This document shows positions 9,125-16,154 of a stretch of 33,229 bases of DNA, in pieces; within the stretch, counting starts at the first letter, position 1, and every line of letters starts with the position of its first letter. Both the position numbers and the translations under genes were made by a program. A model generated the notes under the pieces. The model was given only the letters and a program-made list of their open reading frames with translations, did no database searches and had not been told where the DNA came from. Origin of the DNA: CAWFKW01 sp964568655 (GTDB lineage Bacteria > Bacteroidota > Ignavibacteria > Tepidaquicellales > OLB5); contig CAZMRG010000025.1 of the NCBI GenBank assembly GCA_964568655.1, forward strand, positions 1 through 33,229. The letters run 5' to 3'.

Positions 9125-9871
9125 TCAGCAATTCAGGCAAGCGGTTATCGCTTCGATCACGCGCTTGGTCTCGTCAATATCTTTGACCATGATAGAAAGC
9201 GCTCCCGCTTCTTTGGCCGGATAATCGTTCCCGCCGGGGAAAATGGCATCTCCTATAAAGATCATATCAGAAATGGCAACGCCAAGCGTGTCGCGTAGTT
9301 TCCTGATGCCGTAAGCTTTATCAATACCATGCTTAGTAACATCAACAGAAGTCGTGCCTCCCAGGTTTACTGAAAACTCGGGGACTAGTTCATCCATGAC
9401 AGCTTTTATTTTTTTTCTCTTGGCAAAATCTGGATCCCATTTTTTCTTTTCATCGATTGGCGCTTGCTGGCCTAAAGCTGAGAAAGTGATCTGGCTGCCC
9501 CTGTCCTCAATTACATCTCCCCAGGTTTTCCCGGCTTTGAAATCAGATGACGCAGTCGCTTTTTTCAATGAATCGATTATTTTTTCTTTTTCTTCAACTG
9601 TAAAGTCTTCTGAGTATAAGAGTTCCCATCCTGAATCATATTTGTAAAACTTTGTTCCGCATGTAGGGAGAAGAGAAAGATTCTTCAGGCGTTCATCATG
9701 GGGAAGATTGGATAGAACTTGTTTTTCGAATTGCGGCCAGGCGCCGCCTGATATTACCGCCACTTTAACAATATTCAAAAGAGAGCCCAGCAAAGCAGCC
9801 ATTTCGCCATCCAGAGGCGCTTTACTTTCGGCCAGCGTGCCGTCCAGATCAAAAACTATAAGTTTTTTCAT
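9125..9871 (-). CDS. HAD-IIB hydrolase, eukaryotic-type phosphomannomutase-like
   Basis: A 248-residue HAD-superfamily protein. Motif I is FDLDGTLAESK (residues 7-17; nucleophile Asp8, acid/base Asp10). Motif II is VISGG near residue 39. The cap includes NLGGTTSVDVTKHGIDKAYGI, and motif IV is FIGDAIFPGGNDYPAKEAG. The GGxxSxDV...G.DK and GD...GGNDyp patterns are those of alpha-phosphomannomutase (PMM1/PMM2-type) within HAD-IIB. It may therefore interconvert mannose-6-P and mannose-1-P, or be a sugar-phosphate phosphatase. The start overlaps the manA stop by 4 nt (ATGA), indicating translational coupling to mannose-6-P isomerase, which supports a hexose-phosphate substrate. Most bacteria use the unrelated ManB/AlgC phosphomannomutase, so activity needs testing before a gene name is assigned. 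Confidence 0.8.
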   Translation of the reverse strand: MKKLIVFDLDGTLAESKAPLDGEMAALLGSLLNIVKVAVISGGAWPQFEKQVLSNLPHDERLKNLSLLPTCGTKFYKYDSGWELLYSEDFTVEEKEKIIDSLKKATASSDFKAGKTWGDVIEDRGSQITFSALGQQAPIDEKKKWDPDFAKRKKIKAVMDELVPEFSVNLGGTTSVDVTKHGIDKAYGIRKLRDTLGVAISDMIFIGDAIFPGGNDYPAKEAGALSIMVKDIDETKRVIEAITACLNC

Positions 9872-10875
9872 TTGTTTATTTTCTTTTCAGGCATTGATAT
9901 TTCCAGCAAACTAATGCGTCCCTTAGTCCGGAATAGACATTCGCCGATCGCTGCCGGTAAAAGAAATACATCGCCTTTACCCACATGATAAGCTGATCCA
10001 TCGTACTCTATCTGTCCTTCTCCTGCAATACATACAAGCACATGAGGCATTCCCAGGGAACCAACAATAAACGGAGACATACCGCTAAGCCGCCATAAAA
10101 CAAAATGTTCGCAAAGAAAGAGCCTTTCACGAAGTACAGATTTTACATCTTCCACAACCGGTTCCACCGGACCCGCCGCTGCTTGCGCGTAATTGATGCA
10201 CGCCAGCGCTTCCTGAACCTGCAGATCTCTGGGCTTGCCTGTTTTAGCGTCTACATGGCCCCAATCATACAGGCGAAAAGTAACATCGCTGTTCTGCTGG
10301 ACCTCGAATACAACAACGCCGCCGCCAAGAGTGTGAACAGTCCCTGCCGGAATAAAGATTCCATCACCGGGCTTTGGTGTGAAATGTGAAATTTTGTCCG
10401 CCACTTTATCGTTCCTGATCGCCTGCTGCAGATCTTCTGCTGATGTTCCCGGTATTAAGCCTGCAAAAATCCGGCTTTCGGGCGACGCTTCCAGTACAAC
10501 CCACGCTTCTGTTTTTCCATGCTCGCCCGCAGGAAGATAATTTGACTGTCTGTCTGATGGATGTACCTGAACCGAAAGCATTTCTTTTGCATCCAGAAAC
10601 TTCAGCAGCAGAGGAAATCTGCTATAACTCCCGGCAAGCTCTCCAAGCAGTTGCGCTCCATACCGGTCAATTAGTTGTTTGATTGTCAATCCTTTAAGCG
10701 TTCCATTGGCCACCCGGCTCGGCTGGTCATCACGGTCGCTCAGAAGCCATGCTTCGCCGATCGGGCCGTTGCCCGGAAGAGCTGTTTGGAAGATCTTTTC
10801 AAGGCTCCGCCCACCCCACAGACGGTATTGAAAGATTGGTTCGAACTGTAATGGATACAAACCTAATTGATTCAT
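9868..10875 (-). CDS. manA: Mannose-6-phosphate isomerase, class I (cupin type)
   Basis: A 335-residue zinc-dependent isomerase interconverting mannose-6-P and fructose-6-P. It starts PLQFEPIFQYRLWGGRSLEKIF, the usual N-terminus of the short bacterial type I PMI. Metal ligands are visible in VQVHPSD (Gln and His), GKTEAWVVL (Glu) and IPAGTVHTLGGG (His). The following VFEVQQNSDVTFRLYDW is a family hallmark. It is the first gene of a five-gene minus-strand operon (manA, PMM-like HAD, ackA, xfp, LysE-type). It overlaps the HAD gene by 4 nt, and 150 nt of non-coding DNA upstream should contain the operon promoter. Its placement suggests that mannose units, perhaps released by the GH130 enzyme also in this window, feed the phosphoketolase pathway. 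Confidence 0.92.
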   Translation of the reverse strand: MNQLGLYPLQFEPIFQYRLWGGRSLEKIFQTALPGNGPIGEAWLLSDRDDQPSRVANGTLKGLTIKQLIDRYGAQLLGELAGSYSRFPLLLKFLDAKEMLSVQVHPSDRQSNYLPAGEHGKTEAWVVLEASPESRIFAGLIPGTSAEDLQQAIRNDKVADKISHFTPKPGDGIFIPAGTVHTLGGGVVVFEVQQNSDVTFRLYDWGHVDAKTGKPRDLQVQEALACINYAQAAAGPVEPVVEDVKSVLRERLFLCEHFVLWRLSGMSPFIVGSLGMPHVLVCIAGEGQIEYDGSAYHVGKGDVFLLPAAIGECLFRTKGRISLLEISMPEKKINK

Positions 10876-10963
10876 TGTCTGATATTTTGTTGAATTTATT
10901 TCCCGACTTTGTTAATTTTACGTTTTTCAATTCTGTAAAAAGGCATTCATAATATATCGCGCT

Positions 10964-11023
10964 TCAGATTGATAATGTGTTTTTTCCCATTCCGGGACTT
11001 CTGCCGGTTACCAAAGCAACTTT
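10964..11023 (-). pseudogene. Probable relic of a short-chain dehydrogenase N-terminus
   Basis: In the gap between the gene ending at 11029 and manA, the minus strand reads KVALVTGRSPGMGKNTLSI followed by TGA. VALVTG then RSPGMG matches the Rossmann TGxxxGxG cofactor motif of SDR enzymes at its expected place near the N-terminus, and KN plus the following hydrophobic residues continue the first helix. The frame stops after 19 codons and has no start codon in a sensible place. It therefore looks like the stump of a deleted gene rather than a functional peptide. Confidence 0.4.
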
Positions 11024-11028
11024 GCATT

Positions 11029-11430
11029 CTATTCTATAAGCGGTCTTTTCTCATTCGAAAAATATTCTTTGACAAAGGCGTGTTGTTGGTTCTCTGTCAT
11101 TTTATCCGTTTGTTTGATCTCAATTTTTATTTTTGCGAAACTGTGATCCTTTTTTAAAACGTTAAACAGCTCAACTTTCGCATCAGTAGGGCCAAAGAGA
11201 ATTACTTCTTCATAATTTTTAATGGTTTCGCCTAGTTTTCTGTAATACTCTGATTGTTCATGTTGCTCCTTATTGTGCATCAGGTTTTCACTCTTGCTCA
11301 AGCTGCTTTCTTTTTCGTTATGAGTAAATTTTGATGCAACTGTCTTTGTTTCAATTGGGTTGGTTGTGAATTCCATCAAGTGAGCGCTTGAATGATCCAT
11401 CCAAATTCCTAAGTTTTTTGCTGATGTCAT
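11029..11430 (-). CDS. Conserved hypothetical protein of the Bacteroidota GIWMD...LFGP type
   Basis: A 133-residue soluble protein using the ATG at 11430-11428; the frame extends to a TTG at 11484 but the extra 18 residues look unrelated. It reads AKNLGIWMDHSSAHLMEF at the N-terminus, a charged linker, then EEVILFGPTDAKVELFNVL and a C-terminal KMTENQQHAFVKEYF. I recognise this arrangement from uncharacterised Bacteroidota proteins whose N-terminal strand pair and LFGP strand recall the eRF1/Pelota-type fold of host-attachment-like proteins; that comparison is from memory and not certain. It is monocistronic, flanked by terminator-like DNA upstream and an SDR relic downstream. Function unknown. 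Confidence 0.6.
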   Translation of the reverse strand: MTSAKNLGIWMDHSSAHLMEFTTNPIETKTVASKFTHNEKESSLSKSENLMHNKEQHEQSEYYRKLGETIKNYEEVILFGPTDAKVELFNVLKKDHSFAKIKIEIKQTDKMTENQQHAFVKEYFSNEKRPLIE

Positions 11431-11526
11431 AGTTTTCTGTTTTAATCTGATATGTGGAATTTTTTGAGTTTTATTTAGCGGCAATATTCGGAATATACAA
11501 TGATAATAGTTTCAAGTTGAATGAAA

Positions 11527-11547
11527 AGGGCAGTATAAAACTGCCCT
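11527..11547 (-). terminator. Intrinsic terminator after the DUF4382 gene
   Basis: AGGGCAGT and ACTGCCCT form a perfect 8-bp stem with a 5-nt loop (ATAAA on the plus strand). Read on the minus strand, the stem is followed by TTTTCATT. It lies 18 nt past the stop of the lipoprotein gene at 11566. Confidence 0.75.
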
Positions 11548-11565
11548 CTTGAAGATCGTTACTAA

Positions 11566-12324
11566 TTAATCAGGTAAACCATTTCTATCGTCATCTTTGA
11601 AAGCTTTGAAATTGTGATTAATATTATCTTTTATGTTATTATCAATATCGTTTGAATTTGCGGGAATCCTTGGATCGAGAAAAACTCCATTGCTTATAAA
11701 CCAGATATATGGTTTAACAATCATGGTAATGTTTGTCAATGAAGCCGAACCAAAAGGAACAGTGTTCGGGAAATGTAATATTTGATGAGCCGATTTTGTC
11801 GACTTATAAACAAAATAATTTCCAAAATATTTGCCTTTAACAACAACTGAATATCTGCCGTTTACATCCGCAAACTCAGGATCAGGTATAGCTTCTAAAT
11901 CCTCTAATTTATGAACTTCAAACTTGATCTTTTCATATACGCCTGAAGGAATTATTGATGAGCTAATGGTATTGATTCCAGTAGTCAAATTAAGAAAAAT
12001 AACAAAAGGCCCAACTTTAAAGTCAGATGAATCCTCAGAGGCTGACGCTAAATCCAGCTTAATGTCTTTTATCAGTATCTTAACTGTATCCAGTACAAAT
12101 ATACTTTGAGAATCGCCGACTGAATCCGTTGAACTCATTGTGCTAAAGCTCACATTATTTGCCGGCGTTGAAGTAACCGAAGAATTCCCGCACCCGTAAA
12201 GACTTGCGCCGGCAATAATTGCCGCTATAAATAAAGCGGCAATTTTTTGTTTTATGATTATTTTTATCAATTCTGTTATTTTTCTTTTATTTTCGAAAAT
12301 ATTCTTTGCTTCACGACTGGTCAT
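11566..12324 (-). CDS. DUF4382-type lipoprotein
   Basis: A 252-residue protein with a long N-terminal leader ending in a lipobox (SLYGC, Cys45), so it is predicted to be a lipid-anchored envelope protein. The first about 27 residues are charged, and a later start closer to KQKIAALFIAAIIAGA is possible. The body (DTVKILIKDIKLDLASAS, FVIFLNLTTGINTISSSIIPSGVYEKIKFEVHKLED) matches the DUF4382 beta-sandwich pattern, in which a value is set by PxGxYxxIrf. It ends KDDDRNGLPD, an Asp-rich tail that may bind calcium. The start codon shares one base with the stop of the upstream DUF6600 gene (TAATG), so the two are translationally coupled. The operon is led by the barrel gene at 14485 and promoter copy A. 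Confidence 0.75.
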   Translation of the reverse strand: MTSREAKNIFENKRKITELIKIIIKQKIAALFIAAIIAGASLYGCGNSSVTSTPANNVSFSTMSSTDSVGDSQSIFVLDTVKILIKDIKLDLASASEDSSDFKVGPFVIFLNLTTGINTISSSIIPSGVYEKIKFEVHKLEDLEAIPDPEFADVNGRYSVVVKGKYFGNYFVYKSTKSAHQILHFPNTVPFGSASLTNITMIVKPYIWFISNGVFLDPRIPANSNDIDNNIKDNINHNFKAFKDDDRNGLPD

Positions 12325-13934
12325 TATTTCTTTTTCTTGTTATTGTTGCCATTTGGCTTGTTGCCTGTGTTTGTATTGCCTTTGACCCTGCCGGTATTCT
12401 GGTTGCCCTTAGTTGTTCCGGTATTCTGGTTCCCTTTTACTCTGCCGGTATTCTGGTTCCCTTTTACCGTGCCGGTATTCTGGTTCCCTTTTACTTTACC
12501 GGTGTTCTGGTTGCCCTTTACTCTTCCGGTATTCTGGTTGCCTTTTACTTTACCGGTGTTCTGGTTACCCTTTACTTTGCCTGTGTTCTGGTTACCCTTT
12601 ACTTTGCCTGTGTTCTGGTTCCCTTTTACTTTACCGGTATTCTGGTTGCCCTTTACTTTGCCGGTATTCTGGTTATTTTTTACTCTACCGGTATTTTGGT
12701 TACCTTTTACATTGCCCGTATTCTGATCGCCTTTTATTTTGCCCGTATTTTGGTTACCTTTCACTCTTCCCATATTCTGGTCGCCATTAACAATACTGTT
12801 ATTTTTCTGACCGCTGAGAGTTCCGGTATTTTCTCTTCTGTTTGGTATTTCACGGGGCTTTCTTACATTCATGTCGCTGTAATTCTTAAAGTTCTTTGGC
12901 TCTTCTCTTTTAAATCCTTCTCTGTCCCTGTTTCTGTATCTCCTGAAATCAGGCGAATAAACATTGTAATCCCTGTCCGAATACCTGACATCTCCAAATT
13001 CTCTTACATGATGAATATTTATCATATCAACATTCCTTCCGTAAATTCCATAAATATTGTTTACGTCCGGACCTCTGTCTATTACTACGTTATCTACTAA
13101 TACCACTCCAACTGTAAAGGAGAATCCGCTTACTAATATCCTGTCGCCGTCATCATTATAAGGATCGCAGTATTGATATACATCCGGTTCAAGGAAATGA
13201 TTCCTGTGACAGATCATATAATCGTCATCGCTGATCTGCGGATCGTCCATGCTGCCATCGTCTAAGTAATCCGAAGGCGGTAACGGAGCCCATGAAACAT
13301 AATCGTCATTCTGTCTCCAGTTTACCCATGCAGGCGACCAAACTCTTCCCGGAACCCACAACCAACCCTGGTCAGGTGAATCTACCCACCTGCCATAATG
13401 TGAAGTTGTTTCTTCATATGGCGTTGAAGCCCTAAAGTACCATCCTGCGTCTGTATTTTCCCACTGTCCATGCGAGTAAGGCCTGTATTCAGGCGTTTCT
13501 CCTGCGGCTATGGTTACGTCTAAGTCCGGCGAGGGACTCCATACGAATACCATACCCATATCTGCATCAGCTAATGCATACGCTGTTTTAAAGCCCAGCA
13601 GGCTTGAAACTGAAAAACTATTCTTTCCTGTATTTGTGGATGCAGTTGTTTTAGGCTTCATACCCAGAACTTCTGCCTTTACCTGTATCCACTGCCCGTG
13701 CGGAGCAAGCTGGTCGTAAAATTCTTTGTAATCGACCGTTGTAAGGTCTGAATCGGATTCTTTATAATCCTTTTGGTCAATAGATGATGCCGCTTTATTG
13801 TTTGTATCTAAAAGATCCGCCTGGTCTTTGGTCATGTTTCCATTGGCCGTTTTTGAACAGGAGGAGAATTGGAATAACAAGGTTGCCGTCAGCATTATCA
13901 ATCCCATAGCGCTTAAAATCAATCTGGTTCTCAT
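12324..13934 (-). CDS. DUF6600 envelope protein with C-terminal NQNTGKVKG tandem repeats
   Basis: A 536-residue exported protein. The leader ends in FQFSSC (Cys26), a plausible lipoprotein site. Residues of roughly 65-220 contain the DUF6600 pattern: a Tyr/Leu..HGQW start, FVWSPSPDLDV, YRPYSHGQWENTDAGWYF, HYGRWVDSPDQGWLWVPG and VWSPAWVNWRQNDDYVSWAPLPPS. A basic, Asn-rich region follows. Residues 385-519 are fifteen 9-residue units (NQNTGKVKG with R, T, N or I variants), then NTNTGNKPNG and KKKK. The tail is strongly basic and low-complexity, suited to binding polyanions or cell-wall polymers, but no such role is established. It is the second gene of the operon controlled by promoter copy A. 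Confidence 0.8.
   Translation of the reverse strand: MRTRLILSAMGLIMLTATLLFQFSSCSKTANGNMTKDQADLLDTNNKAASSIDQKDYKESDSDLTTVDYKEFYDQLAPHGQWIQVKAEVLGMKPKTTASTNTGKNSFSVSSLLGFKTAYALADADMGMVFVWSPSPDLDVTIAAGETPEYRPYSHGQWENTDAGWYFRASTPYEETTSHYGRWVDSPDQGWLWVPGRVWSPAWVNWRQNDDYVSWAPLPPSDYLDDGSMDDPQISDDDYMICHRNHFLEPDVYQYCDPYNDDGDRILVSGFSFTVGVVLVDNVVIDRGPDVNNIYGIYGRNVDMINIHHVREFGDVRYSDRDYNVYSPDFRRYRNRDREGFKREEPKNFKNYSDMNVRKPREIPNRRENTGTLSGQKNNSIVNGDQNMGRVKGNQNTGKIKGDQNTGNVKGNQNTGRVKNNQNTGKVKGNQNTGKVKGNQNTGKVKGNQNTGKVKGNQNTGKVKGNQNTGRVKGNQNTGKVKGNQNTGTVKGNQNTGRVKGNQNTGTTKGNQNTGRVKGNTNTGNKPNGNNNKKKK
12378..12782 (-). repeat. 27-bp in-frame tandem repeat, 15 units
   Basis: Fifteen consecutive 27-bp units encode 9-residue repeats (NQNTGKVKG type) in the DUF6600 protein. 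Units are near-identical at nucleotide level but show third-position and few replacement changes, strongest conservation being in the NQNTG part. Because 27 is a multiple of 3 and the unit has no stop in any plus-strand frame, all three opposite-strand frames are open across it; those frames are artefacts. Confidence 0.9.
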
Positions 13935-13972
13935 ATTCGTTACTATTTCCTTTATATTAAAATATTGTTGTG

Positions 13973-14485
13973 TTAAAATTTAAAATCTATGCCTAGCTCT
14001 AATGCGTTAAAGTTGAAATTACCAAGTCCAAATCTTACGACGCCTGCAACTGCCGGGCTAAAAAAGTACCTCATACCGGCCTGCCCCCAGGCCCATAATC
14101 CGTTTTGTTTCAATGTGTTTCCGTTGGGCGAAGATGAGTAGAATCCTAATACTAAACCGATAAACGGCACGAATTTCCCGCTTGCTATCTGGTTAAAATT
14201 ATAGTTTCCCTGGCCGCCTACAAATACATTAGAGAATCTTTCCAGGCCATTGCCTTCAAATGATGAATACCTGAGCAATGCGCCTACCCCGATAGTTCCT
14301 ATTCCCGCCTGTGTAACCTGGTTTTCATAATTGAATCCGAAGGTAGGCGAATTATTATTGGCCCAGAATCCCAGGGTTCCACCCATTAAGTTATCGCGTT
14401 CTTTTAATTGTCCGTAAGAGGTAGCTGCGAGAAACAACAATATCAATATTGAAAAAATTGAAAATTTCATATTTTTTTCTTTCAT
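13973..14485 (-). CDS. Small outer-membrane beta-barrel protein
   Basis: A 170-residue exported protein with a signal peptide (FSIFSILILLFLAATSYGQ). The ATG at 14485 and one five codons later are both possible starts. After the leader, the sequence is short alternating strands rich in Gly and aromatic residues: GGTLGFWANNNSPTFGFNY, GIGTIGVGALLRYSSF, FVPFIGLVLGFYSS and GQAGMRYFF. It closes with ALELGIDFKF, an aromatic C-terminal residue as expected for BAM-assembled barrels. It is the first gene of an operon with the DUF6600 gene (38-nt gap) and the DUF4382 lipoprotein. Conserved promoter copy A lies about 60 nt upstream. No transported substrate can be inferred. Confidence 0.7.
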   Translation of the reverse strand: MKEKNMKFSIFSILILLFLAATSYGQLKERDNLMGGTLGFWANNNSPTFGFNYENQVTQAGIGTIGVGALLRYSSFEGNGLERFSNVFVGGQGNYNFNQIASGKFVPFIGLVLGFYSSSPNGNTLKQNGLWAWGQAGMRYFFSPAVAGVVRFGLGNFNFNALELGIDFKF

Positions 14486-14546
14486 TTAATTTTCCCCTAT
14501 AAATTGCTCCTCTTATTGAGAGAGCCGGAATGAAGTTTAACTGTAT

Positions 14547-14608
14547 GTAAGCTACGCAGAGATACCCGGTATGTCAATTGTGCGATAGGATGAAAAAGGG
14601 ACTACACC
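14547..14608 (-). promoter_or_regulatory. Conserved box promoter, copy A (barrel-DUF6600-DUF4382 operon)
   Basis: Read on the minus strand: box AGGTGTAGTCCC then TTTTTCATCC (14608-14588), 10 nt, TTG (14577-14575), 20 nt, TAGCTTAC (14554-14547). The -7-like element ends about 62 nt before the start at 14485. Spacing is identical to the other copies. Confidence 0.75.
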
Positions 14609-14719
14609 TGCTGGATGAGTCTACATAATTATTAACGTTTCATTTAGGCCTTTTTATCTCAGGGGCATTTTCTAAAATCTCCGGCATTACCTCTTTACAG
14701 CCTGCGTTTAGGACAAAAA

Positions 14720-14744
14720 AAAGGGAGCCTTTTGGGCTCCCTTT
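14720..14744 (-). terminator. Intrinsic terminator after the barrel gene at 14770
   Basis: A perfect 10-bp stem, AAAGGGAGCC with GGCTCCCTTT, and a 5-nt loop. On the minus strand it is followed directly by a run of eight Ts. It lies 26 nt past the stop codon of the barrel gene. Confidence 0.9.
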
Positions 14745-14769
14745 GAAACTTTGTATGGACTGATAAAAA

Positions 14770-15528
14770 CTATTTTTTAATTGGCTTTGGCTGCAGAAAA
14801 TAGAAACTTATGCCTGCAAAGAATTGCAGGTAAGCAATCTTCCTTGCTTTCTGGGTACTAGTTGCTATATCGTTTAAACCATAAGAACCGCTTGAAGCTG
14901 TAGTTGAATCTTTGTTAAATAAGTTTTGGAAACAGTATCTGCCGCCAATAATTACTCCAATCTTCTTGCTAAGTTTCACATCAACTCCCGCTCCAAACTG
15001 GGCTCCAAACCTTACAGCTGACTTTAAATCTCCGCTGAAGGAACCGCCTTCGACGTCGGAGGTTAAATCAGTTGTTCCGCTGAACATATTAGTTGTGAAC
15101 TGGGCATTTACAAATGGATTAGCCGGTCTTTTCGGAGCAAAATCGTATTCCGCTCCAATGCCGATCGTAAATATATTCATATCGGTTTTATAAGTGCCTG
15201 TTCCTAAAACCGGGTCGTTGTTAAATGTAAGATTGCCGCTGCTTAACCCTGTATACATGAATGATAATATTAGGCCAAATGTGCTTTTCTTGTCAAGAAA
15301 ATATTTGCCATCAACTCCGAAGTTGAACCCGCTGTTTGTAAAATAAGGCGTAGGGTCTTTTAAACCATCTATATCAGCAGGAAAGTTTCCTTTTAGGTCC
15401 GGAAGCCCTAAAGTATATCCTCCATAAACATGAATGCTAAGTTTCGGGACCGGAAATGTTTGAGATCTTAAGCTGTTTGCTGCAAATAACATAATTAATA
15501 TCGCAACTAATGTATTTATTTTTTTCAA
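14770..15528 (-). CDS. Outer-membrane beta-barrel protein
   Basis: A 252-residue exported protein with a signal peptide (MKKINTLVAILIMLFAANSLRSQ). The body shows the strand pattern of an OmpA/porin-like 8-strand barrel: KLSIHVYGGYTLGLPDL, NFGVDGKYFLDKKSTFGLILSFMYTGL, MNIFTIGIGAEYDFAPK, FGAQFGAGVDVKLSKKIGVIIGGRY and the terminal AYLQFFAGISFYF. KSTFGL and KKIGVIIGGRY match the turn-strand phrases seen in this family. It is a single-gene unit with promoter copy B about 50 nt upstream of its start and a strong terminator downstream. It resembles the barrel at 3788-4645 in size and layout, but that gene lacks the promoter box. Function unknown. Confidence 0.7.
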   Translation of the reverse strand: MKKINTLVAILIMLFAANSLRSQTFPVPKLSIHVYGGYTLGLPDLKGNFPADIDGLKDPTPYFTNSGFNFGVDGKYFLDKKSTFGLILSFMYTGLSSGNLTFNNDPVLGTGTYKTDMNIFTIGIGAEYDFAPKRPANPFVNAQFTTNMFSGTTDLTSDVEGGSFSGDLKSAVRFGAQFGAGVDVKLSKKIGVIIGGRYCFQNLFNKDSTTASSGSYGLNDIATSTQKARKIAYLQFFAGISFYFLQPKPIKK

Positions 15529-15577
15529 TTTTTTATTCTCCTCTAAGATTTATGAATGTGTTTATTATTTCGTATAA

Positions 15578-15643
15578 CAAAACTATCTACAAACTGAAAT
15601 TAATACAATCGGTCAATGGGATGAAATGGGAACTACATCCTTT
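15578..15643 (-). promoter_or_regulatory. Conserved box promoter, copy B (barrel gene at 15528)
   Basis: Read on the minus strand: AAAGGATGTAGTTCCC then ATTTCATCC (ends 15619), 10 nt, TTG (15608-15606), 20 nt, TAGTTTTG (15585-15578). This copy has the -7 sequence nearest the Bacteroidota TAnnTTTG consensus among those with a TTG. Confidence 0.75.
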
Positions 15644-15731
15644 GATTGAGATATTTTAACAATTAATGGCCGTTTTTGCATCAAATTGCTGTTTTTATTT
15701 AACTCTATGGTTTTTCCCATTAGGGATATTT

Positions 15732-16154
15732 TTATTCTCTTGAAAAGGACCATTCGCCTGAAGTTTTCACATCCAGAAGGTAATTGCCGGTTTCAGGAAC
15801 ATCGATCTCCTGCTTTTGATTAAAAGGTCCGTTTACATCTGCAATCATTGTCAGTAATGAGCCGTCAGAATAAAGTATTCTTGCGGTAAAATTTGAATTG
15901 CCGGAATAAATCGTGTTAAGCTTTGCTTTCCCCTTTATTAAATCTATGATCTGAGATTTATCGCCAATATATCCGAAAGACATTCTGTATTGGCCATTGC
16001 CGACCGATGTAGAAACCTGTTGAATTGCCTTCAACGCTTCATTTGAGTCCTTTGCATCCTTTTCGTCGTTTCCGAGAAATACTACTCCCAGAATCACTAT
16101 CGCTATGACTGAAAAGAAAAACCCCATATATTTAATTTTAGCTAACATGAACAT
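15732..16154 (-). CDS. Membrane-anchored hypothetical protein, partner of the ECF sigma gene
   Basis: A 140-residue protein with one N-terminal membrane segment (YMGFFFSVIAIVILGVVFL, residues 9-27) and an exported C-terminal domain rich in beta strands (YSGNSNFTARILYSDGSLL, IDVPETGNYLLDVKTSGEWSF). Its ATG lies inside the end of the sigma factor gene (17-nt overlap), so the two are translated together. Genes so placed often encode the membrane regulator of an ECF sigma factor. However, this protein has almost no cytoplasmic part and no recognisable anti-sigma (ZAS or DUF) domain, so it may instead be an effector. I do not recognise the family. No copy of the box promoter precedes the pair. Confidence 0.6.
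   Translation of the reverse strand: MFMLAKIKYMGFFFSVIAIVILGVVFLGNDEKDAKDSNEALKAIQQVSTSVGNGQYRMSFGYIGDKSQIIDLIKGKAKLNTIYSGNSNFTARILYSDGSLLTMIADVNGPFNQKQEIDVPETGNYLLDVKTSGEWSFSRE

Noticed and set aside
9099..9140. 14-residue N-terminal extension of acetate kinase starting at TTG 9140
   Set aside because: It needs a TTG start inside the upstream gene, and the family N-terminus begins at the later ATG (MNSGYILSVNCGSSSLK).
10830..10850. GGTTCGAAC resembling a tRNA T-loop
   Set aside because: It lies within the manA coding sequence, and no acceptor, D or anticodon stems surround it.
12247..13100. Three long plus-strand frames opposite the DUF6600 gene, rich in repeated FWLPFTLPV, ILVPFYFAG and YSGSLLLCR units
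   Set aside because: They are shadows of the 27-bp repeat: the unit length is a multiple of 3 and lacks stops in every plus-strand frame. The real protein on the minus strand has a leader, a known domain and a coupled downstream gene.
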